Of a stretch of 32,859 nt of DNA, positions 24,947-32,508 are shown piece after piece. Where the stretch lies: NCBI RefSeq assembly GCF_900116225.1, contig NZ_FOZZ01000020.1:1-32859 (forward strand). The letters run 5' to 3'. A model generated the notes under the pieces. That model ran no database searches. It was not told the origin of the DNA and worked only from the letters and a program-made list of their open reading frames with translations. Every line of letters starts with the position of its first letter. Position 1 is the stretch's first letter. Origin of the DNA: Sphingobacterium wenxiniae. Its GTDB lineage: Bacteria > Bacteroidota > Bacteroidia > Sphingobacteriales > Sphingobacteriaceae. The position numbers and the translations under genes are program-made.

Positions 24947-27559
24947 CTATTTCAAAAAGTCTTTTGCCCGTGCAATCGCTTGCGGCAATCCTTCGCTCAG
25001 TTTTCCACCGGCAGTAGCAAAGAACGGCTGTCCCCCGCCCCCACCTTGTATATCTTTCGCCAAATCTTTAACAATCGCACCTGCATTCCAGCCGCGTTCC
25101 TTAGCTAAATTGTCGGAGATAGTTACTGTCAGGCTTGGTTTACCGTCTATATTTGCCCCCAAGACTACAAACACGTTTTCCATGGAACCTTTTATAGCGT
25201 AAGCCAACGTTTTTACCGCATCAGCATTAGGCAAATCTACCACTGTAGAGAGAAAATTAACCCCATCAACCTGTTCAACCTTCGATTCTAGCTCTTGTTT
25301 CATCGCCAATGATTTCTCACGGATATGATTTTCAATAGCTTTTTTCAATTCACTGTTTTCGTCGATCATTTTCTCCATGGAAGTCATAAAATCCTTCGGG
25401 TTGTTCAACAACTCCTTCATTTTGTCCACCAGTTCAAAATGCTCACGTATCACCGAAGCCGCCTTAGAGCCGGTAATCGCTTCAATACGGCGGACACCAG
25501 CCGCAACCGCTGATTCCGAAATGATTTTGAAGAAACCGATTTGTCCGGTGGCTTTGACATGCGTTCCGCCACAAAGCTCTTTCGAGAAATCATCATCAAA
25601 CGTAATCACGCGTACATAATCCCCGTATTTTTCCCCAAACAATGCCGTTACACCACTATCAATGGCTTCCTGAAAAGGAACATCACGTTCTTCTTTCAAT
25701 GGAATATTTTCACGCACTTTGACGTTGACAATATCTTCCACCTGCTTCAGTTCATCTGCTGTTATTTTTGCAAAATGCGAAACGTCAAAACGCAAAATAT
25801 CCGGCGAAACCAACGAACCTTTTTGGTTCACATGGTCACCCAATACCAGTTTCAACGCAGCATGCATCAAGTGTGTCGCCGAATGATTATTTTCCGTATC
25901 CAGACGTTTTGTTTTATTCACTTGCGCTTGAAAATCACCTTCCAGTGAGCCTGGCAGTTCATTAACAAAGTGGATAATCAAGCCATTCTCTTTCTTCGTA
26001 TCCGTGATAAAAGTTTTGCTGTTGTCCTCGGCAATCAGCACGCCTGTATCGCCCACCTGACCTCCACCTTCGGCATAGAATGGCGTTACGGAAAGCACCA
26101 GCTGATATTGCTCTTTGCCTTTTGCTTTGACCTTACGGTATTTGATAATTTGCGTAGTCGCTTCCAGGAAATCATAACCAACAAAAGTTGTGTCGTCATC
26201 TTCATTAACAACGACCCAATCCCCTGTATCGATTGCCGTAGCCGCTCTCGAACGTTCTTTCTGCTGTTGCAATGCTTTTTGAAAACCTTCCATATCTACA
26301 GTCAACCCCTGTTCCCGAGACAACAATTCGGTTAGGTCTATTGGAAATCCGTATGTATCGAAAAGCTCAAAGGCAAAATCGCCATCCACTTCTTTGTGGT
26401 CTGTTGCATAATTTTCAAAACGCTGAATACCCGTAGTCAATGTACGTAAAAAAGATACTTCCTCTTCCAACACTACTTTTTGCACAAAACTCTGCTGCTG
26501 CACCAACTCATCAAACACACCTTCGAATTGTTTTGCCAACAAAGGCACAAGCTCGTGGATAAAAGGTGATTTAAAGTTCAAGAAAGTATAAGCGTACCGT
26601 ACTGCCCGACGCAAAATTCGACGAATTACATAACCCGCTTTATTATTTGACGGCAATTGTCCATCGGCAATAGCAAACGAAACTGCTCGGATATGATCGG
26701 AAAGCACCCGCATAGCGATATCCGTCTTTTCATCAGCACCATAAGCAATGCCTGATTTATCGGAAATAAACTGTATAATAGGTTGAAAAACATCGGTATC
26801 GTAGTTCGATGTTTTGCCTTGAATAGCCCGAACCAAACGCTCAAAGCCCATACCTGTATCGACATGTTTGGCCGGCAACGGTTCCAGATTACCATTTTTC
26901 AAGCGGTTGAACTGCATGAATACCAAGTTCCATATTTCGATTACTTGTGGATCATCGGCATTTACCAATTGAGCACCAGATATCTCCGCACGCTCCGCAT
27001 CCGGACGCATATCAAAATGTATCTCCGAACAAGGGCCACAAGGGCCTGTTTCGCCCATTTCCCAGAAATTATCTTTTTTATTTCCCAGCAGGATTCTATC
27101 CTCTGCAACAAATGCTTTCCAAAAATCAAAAGCTTCATTATCCCTTTCCAGACCTTCACTGTCATCACCTTCAAAAATCGTCACATAAAGACGATCCTTA
27201 TCCAGCTTATAAACTTCTGTCAACAATTCCCACGCCCAGGCAATAGCTTCTTTTTTGAAATAATCGCCAAAGGACCAGTTCCCCAGCATTTCAAACAAGG
27301 TATGGTGATAGGTATCGATGCCTACCTCTTCCAAATCGTTGTGCTTACCCGACACGCGCAAACAGCGCTGCGTATCAGCTACGCGTGGATATTTTGCGAC
27401 AGCTTCGCCCAAGAAAAGATCCTTGAACTGATTCATCCCTGCATTAGTGAACATCAAAGTCGGGTCATTTTTCACGACAACTGGAGCCGAAGGGACAATT
27501 TGGTGTGATTTACTCTTAAAAAAGCTCAAAAAAGCTTCACGTATTTCTCTACTGGTCAT
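24947..27559 (-). CDS. alaS: Alanine--tRNA ligase
   Basis: This 870-residue cytoplasmic enzyme charges tRNA-Ala and clears Ser- and Gly-mischarged tRNA. The catalytic domain begins MTSREIREAFLSFFKSKSH, with MFTNAGMNQFKD and the class II motif regions. The editing domain shows the zinc-binding NHSATHLMHA (near residue 558) and CGGTH (near 661). The C-terminal C-Ala domain ends with the glycine-rich KDIQGGGGGQPFFATAGG. Full length and intact. A consensus promoter lies 25 nt upstream, and the TlpA-like lipoprotein gene follows after 9 nt. Confidence 0.98.
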   Translation of the reverse strand: MTSREIREAFLSFFKSKSHQIVPSAPVVVKNDPTLMFTNAGMNQFKDLFLGEAVAKYPRVADTQRCLRVSGKHNDLEEVGIDTYHHTLFEMLGNWSFGDYFKKEAIAWAWELLTEVYKLDKDRLYVTIFEGDDSEGLERDNEAFDFWKAFVAEDRILLGNKKDNFWEMGETGPCGPCSEIHFDMRPDAERAEISGAQLVNADDPQVIEIWNLVFMQFNRLKNGNLEPLPAKHVDTGMGFERLVRAIQGKTSNYDTDVFQPIIQFISDKSGIAYGADEKTDIAMRVLSDHIRAVSFAIADGQLPSNNKAGYVIRRILRRAVRYAYTFLNFKSPFIHELVPLLAKQFEGVFDELVQQQSFVQKVVLEEEVSFLRTLTTGIQRFENYATDHKEVDGDFAFELFDTYGFPIDLTELLSREQGLTVDMEGFQKALQQQKERSRAATAIDTGDWVVVNEDDDTTFVGYDFLEATTQIIKYRKVKAKGKEQYQLVLSVTPFYAEGGGQVGDTGVLIAEDNSKTFITDTKKENGLIIHFVNELPGSLEGDFQAQVNKTKRLDTENNHSATHLMHAALKLVLGDHVNQKGSLVSPDILRFDVSHFAKITADELKQVEDIVNVKVRENIPLKEERDVPFQEAIDSGVTALFGEKYGDYVRVITFDDDFSKELCGGTHVKATGQIGFFKIISESAVAAGVRRIEAITGSKAASVIREHFELVDKMKELLNNPKDFMTSMEKMIDENSELKKAIENHIREKSLAMKQELESKVEQVDGVNFLSTVVDLPNADAVKTLAYAIKGSMENVFVVLGANIDGKPSLTVTISDNLAKERGWNAGAIVKDLAKDIQGGGGGQPFFATAGGKLSEGLPQAIARAKDFLK

Positions 27560-27584
27560 GGAGTATTTTACATTTTTTAAAGTG

Positions 27585-27615
27585 CAAACTTACTTAAAAA
27601 TGATTGCTCTTACAA
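27585..27615 (-). promoter_or_regulatory. alaS promoter
   Basis: On the minus strand TTG (27615-27613), 20 nt, then TAAGTTTG (27592-27585), a consensus Bacteroidota promoter. The leader is about 22 nt. Confidence 0.65.
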
Positions 27616-27715
27616 CGGACGAACCCGATAAGCCAATGGAAACGCATCAAAATTGTTTTTAATGGGATTATGGGAAGGGAAAGGGAGTTTTTTTAAATCA
27701 ATGTTTTGTCACCTC

Positions 27716-27836
27716 TCTCGCAAGATTAAGCGCAGCGGTATCTTGTGAGAACAAATAATCTAAGTTTTCAACTTAGCTGTTACGACCAAGTTGAAAACTT
27801 GATCTATCCCAGTCACAAGCTATAAAAGCTTGCGAC
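27716..27836. repeat. Three consecutive palindromic elements (REP-like)
   Basis: Hairpin A: 27716-27726 pairs with 27740-27750 (11 bp, one G-U, 13-nt loop). Hairpin B: 27762-27774 pairs with 27788-27800 (13 bp perfect, 13-nt loop). Hairpin C: 27812-27820 pairs with 27828-27836 (8 of 9 bp, 7-nt loop). The sequences differ but the architecture is the same. They may be mobile or dispersed intergenic palindromes. Confidence 0.6.
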
Positions 27837-27873
27837 AGCAAGGGGTCTCATCCCAGTGGCGGAAAGACAAAGG

Positions 27874-28077
27874 AAATTCCAAGGGATTGAGCCGAGGAAA
27901 AAGGCATGGAAACTATTGTCCGAAGCAATCCAAAAAGCTTCGGACAGTGGTTTCAGCCTTGGGAGGAATTTTCTTTGTGTGTGTAGGACTGAGGGAAAAG
28001 CCACCTCAGATGAGACAAAGGGTTTTTGATTCCTTTTTGCCCTACAAAAAGGAATGCCCTGTCCCGGCAAGGGACGG
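27874..28077. repeat. Structured block: long imperfect hairpin plus three more stems
   Basis: Outer pairing AAATTCC (27874-27880) with GGAATTT (27965-27971) encloses AAGG/CCTT, GAAAC/GTTTC and a perfect 10-bp stem (27917-27926 with 27937-27946). Further stems follow: CTGAGG/CCTCAG (27989-27994, 28004-28009), an 11-bp stem (28029-28039 with 28045-28055), and GTCCC/GGGAC (28061-28065, 28071-28075). It could be a structured RNA or a dispersed repeat. Confidence 0.5.
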
Positions 28078-28191
28078 AAAGGCTGTGTGATGGGAAGAAA
28101 CGACAATTGTCAAAATTAATCCTCTGTTTCATAATTAACTTTAAAAACAAGTTATTTTTCGTATATTTATGAATCAACAGAAAAGGTTATT

Positions 28192-29040
28192 ATGAGGATT
28201 TTAGTTCCAACAGATTTTTCAGAAAATGCAAAGAGAGCGGTTAAGTTTGCAGCAGAAATTTGCCTCCAACATCAATATGGATTGCACCTGATGCATTGTT
28301 ACACCGCGCGCTCTTCCGGCTTTGATGAAAATGAGCTTACCGAAGAGATGGAACATTCGGACATATTGAAAGCGGATATCACAATTAAAGAGTGGGTTGA
28401 TGAATTGCAGGAAGCTTATCCTCAGCTTGACATCTCTTATCGGAATGAGCGTGGATTACTTTCGGATGTGATTCCCAAAGAAGGCAAACAAGCTCATTAC
28501 GCCGCTATCGTCATGGGGACAACGGGAGCTTCCGCACGTAAAAACATTTTCTGGGGAAGCAATACGGCGCTCATCACGGCAAAATCACCTATTCCGGTTA
28601 TTGCCGTACCGAATGCCGATTTCAATACCAACGCTAAACAGATAGGCTTGCTCACAAACTTTAAGGAAGAAGAGCTAATTACGTTGAAAGAGTTCCTCAA
28701 CATCTTCCATGCTCCATCGGATTTGCACCTTATTCATGTCTACAAAGAGCAAAATGACATAAGTGCAGTAAACAGTAAAATAGAATCTTGGATATTTAAT
28801 ATTGAAGAGGCTACCTCTATCACTGATATTACAGCGCTTACCTCTCCTATTATAAAGGAGGACGAAAACTTAGATACAGTACCAGAGGTTATCACCAAGA
28901 TTATCCAAGATAACGGACTAGATTTGATATTGGTATCCAAAAGTAGAAAATCTTTCTTCGAAAGACTATTTACCTCGTCCGTGTCAAAGGCGATGGCATT
29001 GGAACTGCATACACCTGCTTTCTTTGGCAAAACAGTTTAA
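28192..29040 (+). CDS. Universal stress protein, two-domain
   Basis: This 282-residue cytoplasmic protein has two fused UspA-like domains. The first (1-140) begins RILVPTDFSENAKRAVKFAAEI and carries the nucleotide-binding pattern G-x2-G-x9-G-S in MGTTGASARKNIFWGSN, followed by IPVIAVP. The second (about 150-282) keeps the fold but has lost the glycines: the equivalent stretch reads VSKSRKSFFERLFTSSVSK. Only the first half is therefore likely to bind ATP. A paralogue follows after 45 nt. Such proteins respond to starvation, redox or envelope stress; the exact role is not readable. Confidence 0.9.
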   Translation: MRILVPTDFSENAKRAVKFAAEICLQHQYGLHLMHCYTARSSGFDENELTEEMEHSDILKADITIKEWVDELQEAYPQLDISYRNERGLLSDVIPKEGKQAHYAAIVMGTTGASARKNIFWGSNTALITAKSPIPVIAVPNADFNTNAKQIGLLTNFKEEELITLKEFLNIFHAPSDLHLIHVYKEQNDISAVNSKIESWIFNIEEATSITDITALTSPIIKEDENLDTVPEVITKIIQDNGLDLILVSKSRKSFFERLFTSSVSKAMALELHTPAFFGKTV

Positions 29041-29085
29041 AAATAAAAGTGAGAAAGTGATAGAAGTACTTAAAAATTCAACATC

Positions 29086-29946
29086 ATGAAAAAGATTTTA
29101 ATCCCAGTCGATTTTTCCGATTATTCCCAGTCTGCTATTGCGTATGCAGCCCAAATTTCCAACCAACAAGGGCAAGAGATAGACTTGGTACATATTTTCA
29201 CTAACCACACGAATATTTATGCAAATAGAGTCGTCAATCCTGATCTCGTAGATCCGGAAGTGGAAGTAGCAAAAAAGAATATGGCAAGACTTTTAGAAAG
29301 TGAGCAGGCTAAATATCCCGAGGTAACATTTCACACCTTTTATAAAGATGGAAACCTATACGAGGAGGTAAGCAAGATGACGGCTGCTTTCCAATATGAT
29401 GCTGTCATTATGGGAACGAAAGGTTCTGCTGGGCTGGAAGCCGTCTTCTTAGGTAGCAATACATACGATGTTATTCTTAATTCAAAAACACCGGTATTGG
29501 CTGTACCAAAGGAATCACCACGGTTCAAAGTCAACAGAGTGGGCTTGCTATGCAATTTCAAAGAAGCCGAATTGCATGTACTTAATCAGGCTATCAACCT
29601 AATAGGGAAAGATTTTGAACTAATCCTTGTTCATGTCAATAAAGATGACAAAGACATCCGGATCATCCATAACCAATTCAAAGAATGGATCGATAAAATT
29701 ATTGAGCAAACTGGTATTGAGAATATTTCCTACACAGTCAAACCACAAGTGCTTTACAATCGTGCTGCAGAAAATATTTCCCATGCGATTGATGCGGTTA
29801 TTGCTGATGAACAAATAGACCTATTGCTGGTTACTAAAAGTCGAAAAAGTATTTTTAGGAAGTTGGTTGATGAGAATATTGTTAGAAAATTGGCCTATGC
29901 GACTTCAATTCCGAAGTTCTTCGCTCGGGTTTTACCGGTAAAATAG
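29086..29946 (+). CDS. Universal stress protein, two-domain (paralogue)
   Basis: This 286-residue protein has the same architecture as the preceding gene. The first domain begins KKILIPVDFSDYSQSAIAYAAQI, and its ATP pattern is intact in MGTKGSAGLEAVFLGSNTY. The second domain again lacks the glycines (VTKSRKSIFRKLVDENIVR). The shared SRKS signature in both C-terminal domains suggests the pair arose by duplication of an already fused gene. Head-to-tail order with 45 nt between fits an operon. Confidence 0.9.
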   Translation: MKKILIPVDFSDYSQSAIAYAAQISNQQGQEIDLVHIFTNHTNIYANRVVNPDLVDPEVEVAKKNMARLLESEQAKYPEVTFHTFYKDGNLYEEVSKMTAAFQYDAVIMGTKGSAGLEAVFLGSNTYDVILNSKTPVLAVPKESPRFKVNRVGLLCNFKEAELHVLNQAINLIGKDFELILVHVNKDDKDIRIIHNQFKEWIDKIIEQTGIENISYTVKPQVLYNRAAENISHAIDAVIADEQIDLLLVTKSRKSIFRKLVDENIVRKLAYATSIPKFFARVLPVK

Positions 29947-30000
29947 TTTTTTTTAACTTCTTAATCTTTTGAGAAGGGATATTGAGCATCGAAGATGAGG

Positions 30001-30134
30001 GTGTCTAAAAACGCTAAACATCATCGTCATTGCGAGGCAACGAAGCAATCTGATGACAGTAAAAACGCAGATTGCTTCGTCGCTGTGCTTCTCGCAATGA
30101 CGCGTTTTTAAGTTTCGAGAACCTTTTTAGACAC
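30001..30134. mobile_element. MITE-like element with nested inverted repeats
   Basis: Perfect 11-bp terminal inverted repeats, GTGTCTAAAAA (30001-30011) and TTTTTAGACAC (30124-30134), bound a 134-bp unit. Inside, CGTCATTGCGAG (30025-30036) pairs with 30091-30102, and ACGAAGCAATCTG (30040-30052) pairs fully with 30068-30080. It has no coding capacity. The internal CGTCATTGCGAGG...GAAGCAATCTG text resembles a repeat seen in many bacterial genomes. Confidence 0.65.
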
Positions 30135-30161
30135 TCCCTTTTTTCTGGTGTGGTGTAGAAT

Positions 30162-30194
30162 AAACCTTCCAGGTTTTTGAAATCTGGAAGGTTT
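30162..30194. repeat. 11-bp palindrome with 11-nt loop
   Basis: AAACCTTCCAG (30162-30172) pairs perfectly with CTGGAAGGTTT (30184-30194). It has no T run and lies 27 nt after the MITE-like element. The architecture is like the hairpins at 27716-27836. Confidence 0.6.
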
Positions 30195-30282
30195 GTCTCC
30201 GTGTGGAAGATTTCCGCCCTGCGTTTGTAGAAATAATGCTACATCCTTCATTTTTGGCATAACAATTGACCTGCTTTAATTT

Positions 30283-30290
30283 TACCTTTG
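30283..30290 (+). promoter_or_regulatory. -7 promoter box (TACCTTTG) of ompA
   Basis: An exact TAnnTTTG match 19 nt before the ATG. Candidate upstream elements (TTG at 30266-30268, TTTG at 30253-30256) are 14 and 26 nt away, both outside the usual range. Confidence 0.5.
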
Positions 30291-30309
30291 CACAGCAAAA
30301 TATTTAAAC

Positions 30310-31629
30310 ATGAGAACAATCAAAACGCTATCACTTTTAGCAGCTGCGAGTTTCCTATCGTCTGCTGCATTTGCGCAGAACAACCCAGAAACAATTCAAG
30401 GCACCACTCCTCTTGGGGATCTTTCACAATACAGAACATGGTCTGTAGGTGTGAATGTCGGAATCCTAAACCAAACCAACCTATTCCACTTTGCTCAACG
30501 CGGCAATTCTGAAATGGACACAAACTTTGGTTTCAGTGCGTATGTTAAAAATCAATTAACCCCTTCTTTCGGTATCAAAGCACAATATCTTGGCGGTAAA
30601 GTAGGTGGAAAAAACACATCAGGCAATGGTTTTGAAAGCAAAGTACCTTTCTCTTTGGCTTTATCTGGAGAATATCTTTTCGGAAACACAAACTGGCGTG
30701 TATTCAATGGTGTACTTAAACCTTACGCCGCTCTTGGTCTAGGCGTGATGAGTTCAACAGCAACCATCATCGAAGGCGGTAACAAAACCGAGCAAGACAA
30801 TTTAACAAAATTATATGTCCCTGCTGATTTAGGTTTGAAATTCGCAGTAACCAAAGATGTAAATATTGACTTAGGCTATCAACTAAACTTTGCCAACAAA
30901 CGTTTTGATGGTGTGGTAAACGGTAATTTCCAACCAGATGTATTCACCTATATTCATGCAGGTGTTGAAATTGCTTTAGGTTCTAAACAAAAACCTTACT
31001 TGGGTAATAGCAACCCGGTAGCTACTATGATCAACGATTATACAGCTAAATACGATGAGGTAAAAGCAGACCGTGACCGCTTAAACGCTGCAAACAACGA
31101 ACTTAAAGCACAAGTACAATCTTTGAGCGATGACTTGAAAGATGATGATGGCGATGGCGTAGCAAACAAATTCGACAAATGCCCGAACACACCTGCTGGA
31201 ACGAAAGTTGACGGATCTGGTTGCCCACTTCCGGAAATGAAAAACGAAACAAAAGTAATCGAGAAAATCGTTGTTACGGATGAAGATAGAAAAGTAGTTG
31301 ATGAGGCTATCAAAAACTTAGAGTTTGACTTGGGTAAATCAACTATCCGTGCTAACTCATTCGCTTCTTTGGATCGTGTAGCAGCACTATTAATCGAGAA
31401 AAACTTCAGTTTAAAATTAGCTGGACACACAGATAACACAGGCTCTTTACAAACTAACTTGCGTCTGTCAAAAGAACGTGCTGAATCTGTAAAAGCTTAT
31501 TTGGTATCCAAAGGTGCTAACGCTTCTCGTATTGAAGCAACAGGATACGGTCCTAACCAGCCTATTGCAAGTAATGCAAATGCTGCTGGTCGTCAAGCAA
31601 ACCGTCGTGTTGAATTTACTTTGTATTAG
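30310..31629 (+). CDS. OmpA-family outer membrane protein
   Basis: This 439-residue protein has a signal peptide (1-22, ending AAFA). An N-terminal eight-stranded beta-barrel-like region covers about 35-225. A coiled linker follows (about 240-275, KYDEVKADRDRLNAANNELKAQVQSL). A calcium-binding TSP3-type repeat covers about 277-305 (DDDGDGVANKFDKCPNTPAG ... GCP). The C-terminal OmpA domain (about 325-439) binds peptidoglycan; its signature is LAGHTDNTGS ... NLRLSKERAESVKAYL ... ANRRVEF. It anchors the outer membrane to the wall. Codons favour GCT, GGT and AAA/AAC, which suits a highly expressed gene. It has its own promoter and terminator. Confidence 0.95.
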   Translation: MRTIKTLSLLAAASFLSSAAFAQNNPETIQGTTPLGDLSQYRTWSVGVNVGILNQTNLFHFAQRGNSEMDTNFGFSAYVKNQLTPSFGIKAQYLGGKVGGKNTSGNGFESKVPFSLALSGEYLFGNTNWRVFNGVLKPYAALGLGVMSSTATIIEGGNKTEQDNLTKLYVPADLGLKFAVTKDVNIDLGYQLNFANKRFDGVVNGNFQPDVFTYIHAGVEIALGSKQKPYLGNSNPVATMINDYTAKYDEVKADRDRLNAANNELKAQVQSLSDDLKDDDGDGVANKFDKCPNTPAGTKVDGSGCPLPEMKNETKVIEKIVVTDEDRKVVDEAIKNLEFDLGKSTIRANSFASLDRVAALLIEKNFSLKLAGHTDNTGSLQTNLRLSKERAESVKAYLVSKGANASRIEATGYGPNQPIASNANAAGRQANRRVEFTLY

Positions 31630-31650
31630 TAGATAATAGTTTTTAAAAGA

Positions 31651-31680
31651 AAAGGGGTTCCGAACGGAACCCCTTTCTAT
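31651..31680 (+). terminator. Terminator of ompA
   Basis: AAAGGGGTTCCG pairs with CGGAACCCCTTT (12 bp, 2-nt minimal loop). It starts 22 nt past the stop codon and is followed by TCTATT, a weak T tract. Confidence 0.8.
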
Positions 31681-31744
31681 TAAAAAAACAGTTGTTAAAA
31701 AACGTTAAAGCATAGTTGTCTCTGTACTATTTGCTTCGAGTCAT

Positions 31745-31828
31745 CGTTTTTATAGTACATTTCATAATTTTAGGTTAATAATTGGTTAGTAGAAAAAAAT
31801 CCTGCAGTTCCCCGCTGCAGGATTTTTG
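31745..31828 (+). ncRNA. Candidate small RNA 1 (leader unit plus terminator)
   Basis: An AT-rich leader with the shared core TAGGTTAATAATTGGTT (31771-31787) is followed by a 13-bp hairpin (31795-31807 with 31815-31827) whose 3' arm ends in five Ts. There is no coding frame. The 5' end is a guess. Confidence 0.3.
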
Positions 31829-31917
31829 TTTTAGTGTATGGCTTTAAGTCGTAAGCCTATTGCCTATAGATTTATTAAAAAAAACACATTTCTGTATACT
31901 AATCCGTTTATTGCGAC

Positions 31918-32006
31918 GTTTATAATAGTGAATAAGGTAATTTTTCATAATAGGTTAATAATTGGTTTGGTAGAAGTCCTAAAGTCCCCACTTTAGGGCT
32001 TCTTTT
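31918..32006 (+). ncRNA. Candidate small RNA 2 (paralogous unit plus terminator)
   Basis: It repeats the layout of the first unit 180 bp downstream: the same 17-nt core (31951-31967), GTAGAA, then a 13-bp hairpin (31972-31984 with 31991-32003) ending in a T run. The hairpin sequence differs from that of unit 1. The 5' end is a guess. Confidence 0.3.
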
Positions 32007-32118
32007 CTAATTCAATACTTTCCTTGCCGATTCAAAAACTTCCCTAATCTCGCTATTCATCGTATAGACAACTAGAATCTAGATGACTTATTAGCGACTT
32101 ACACACTTTTAGGGATAC

Positions 32119-32202
32119 TGCCACTAGAGAGTGTGCGCCGTTCCAACGAAAGAATATGCGGTTCCAACCGAAGAGTCTACTGTTCCAACAAGAGAGTATG
32201 CT
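32119..32202. repeat. 21-bp direct repeats (three units plus one degenerate)
   Basis: GTTCCAAC recurs at 32140, 32161 and 32182, exactly 21 bp apart. The remainder of each unit is similar (AGAGTATGC type). A degenerate fourth unit with the same AGAGAGT-TGC end lies just upstream, offset by two bases. Confidence 0.65.
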
Positions 32203-32257
32203 TTTTTGTAAAAACAGTATGCTCGGCTGTTCTCATAATCAAACAAAAAAGAAGGAA

Positions 32258-32295
32258 AAAAAACAGGGCTTAAGCACTATTAAGCCCTGTTTTTT
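32258..32295. terminator. Strong symmetric intrinsic terminator
   Basis: CAGGGCTTAA pairs with TTAAGCCCTG, extended by six A-T pairs, around a 6-nt loop (16 bp in all). The A and T tracts allow it to work in both directions. No gene ends nearby, so its transcript is unknown. Confidence 0.75.
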
Positions 32296-32323
32296 CACAC
32301 AAACACCCCTTAAAAATGAAAAC

Positions 32324-32392
32324 AAAAAGGGTATATTTGGGACAAGGCAGATTTAGAGGGTATGCCAATTCTGTCCCAATTATACCCCTTTT
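32324..32392. repeat. Long imperfect stem-loop
   Basis: The arms 32324-32344 and 32372-32392 pair at 19 of 21 positions (GGGTATA...GGGACA with TGTCCC...TATACCC). The 27-nt loop contains a further GGCA/TGCC pairing. Confidence 0.55.
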
Positions 32393-32432
32393 ACTTAATC
32401 TCGTCCCACAGGTACTAATGTAAAAACATCAT

Positions 32433-32462
32433 AAAAAAGCCGGCTTCACATGGAAAGCCGAC
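32433..32462 (-). terminator. Terminator-like hairpin, minus-strand orientation
   Basis: On the minus strand GTCGGCTT pairs with AAGCCGGC (7 of 8) and is followed by a run of six Ts. It lies about 50 nt left of the insertion sequence and would stop leftward transcription from it. Confidence 0.45.
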
Positions 32463-32508
32463 CTTTAAGAAGTGGGATGTTATTAAGTAAGGTTATATTC
32501 AGTAAATT

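Larger units (their letters stand above)
27560..28191. other. Gene-poor 632-bp interval rich in hairpins
   Basis: Short open frames exist here (for example 27830-28090 on the plus strand, 86 codons), but none has family motifs, and they run through the inverted repeats. The interval holds the alaS promoter at its left end and at least eight inverted repeats between 27716 and 28077, described separately. The last 90 nt before the first stress gene are AT-rich, with a weak box TATATTTA near 28163. Confidence 0.6.
29947..30309. other. 363-bp interval holding a MITE-like element, a palindrome and the ompA promoter
   Basis: No coding sequence was supported. The first 50 nt after the second stress gene hold only a weak 5-bp hairpin. 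The rest is explained by the inverted-repeat element at 30001-30134, the palindrome at 30162-30194 and the promoter box at 30283-30290. Confidence 0.6.
31630..32508. other. Gene-poor interval with at least six stem-loops
   Basis: No open frame with family motifs was found. The longest short one (32156-32356) runs through direct repeats and a hairpin. The interval holds the ompA terminator, two similar leader-plus-terminator units, three 21-bp direct repeats, an isolated strong terminator, a 21-bp stem-loop and a minus-strand terminator-like hairpin. Confidence 0.6.

Noticed and set aside
26783..27508. A 241-codon open frame opposite alaS
   Set aside because: It is antisense to the conserved catalytic core of alaS. 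Its length follows from the codon use of that gene.
27813..28106. Open frames of 97 codons (minus) and 86 codons (plus, 27830-28090) in the alaS-stress gene gap
   Set aside because: They overlap each other in opposite directions and run through the inverted repeats. Neither has a recognised motif or a promoter at its start.
32072..32082. The palindrome CTAGAATCTAG
   Set aside because: It is only 11 nt, AT-rich and without context, so it could occur by chance.
32119..32202. A CRISPR array
   Set aside because: The repeated units are only 21 bp in total with an 8-bp invariant core, there are no spacers of regular length and no cas genes are present.
32156..32356. A 66-codon open frame after the 21-bp repeats
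   Set aside because: It runs through a strong terminator and part of the long stem-loop, and its only regularity comes from the DNA repeats. It is kept as a remark, not as a gene.
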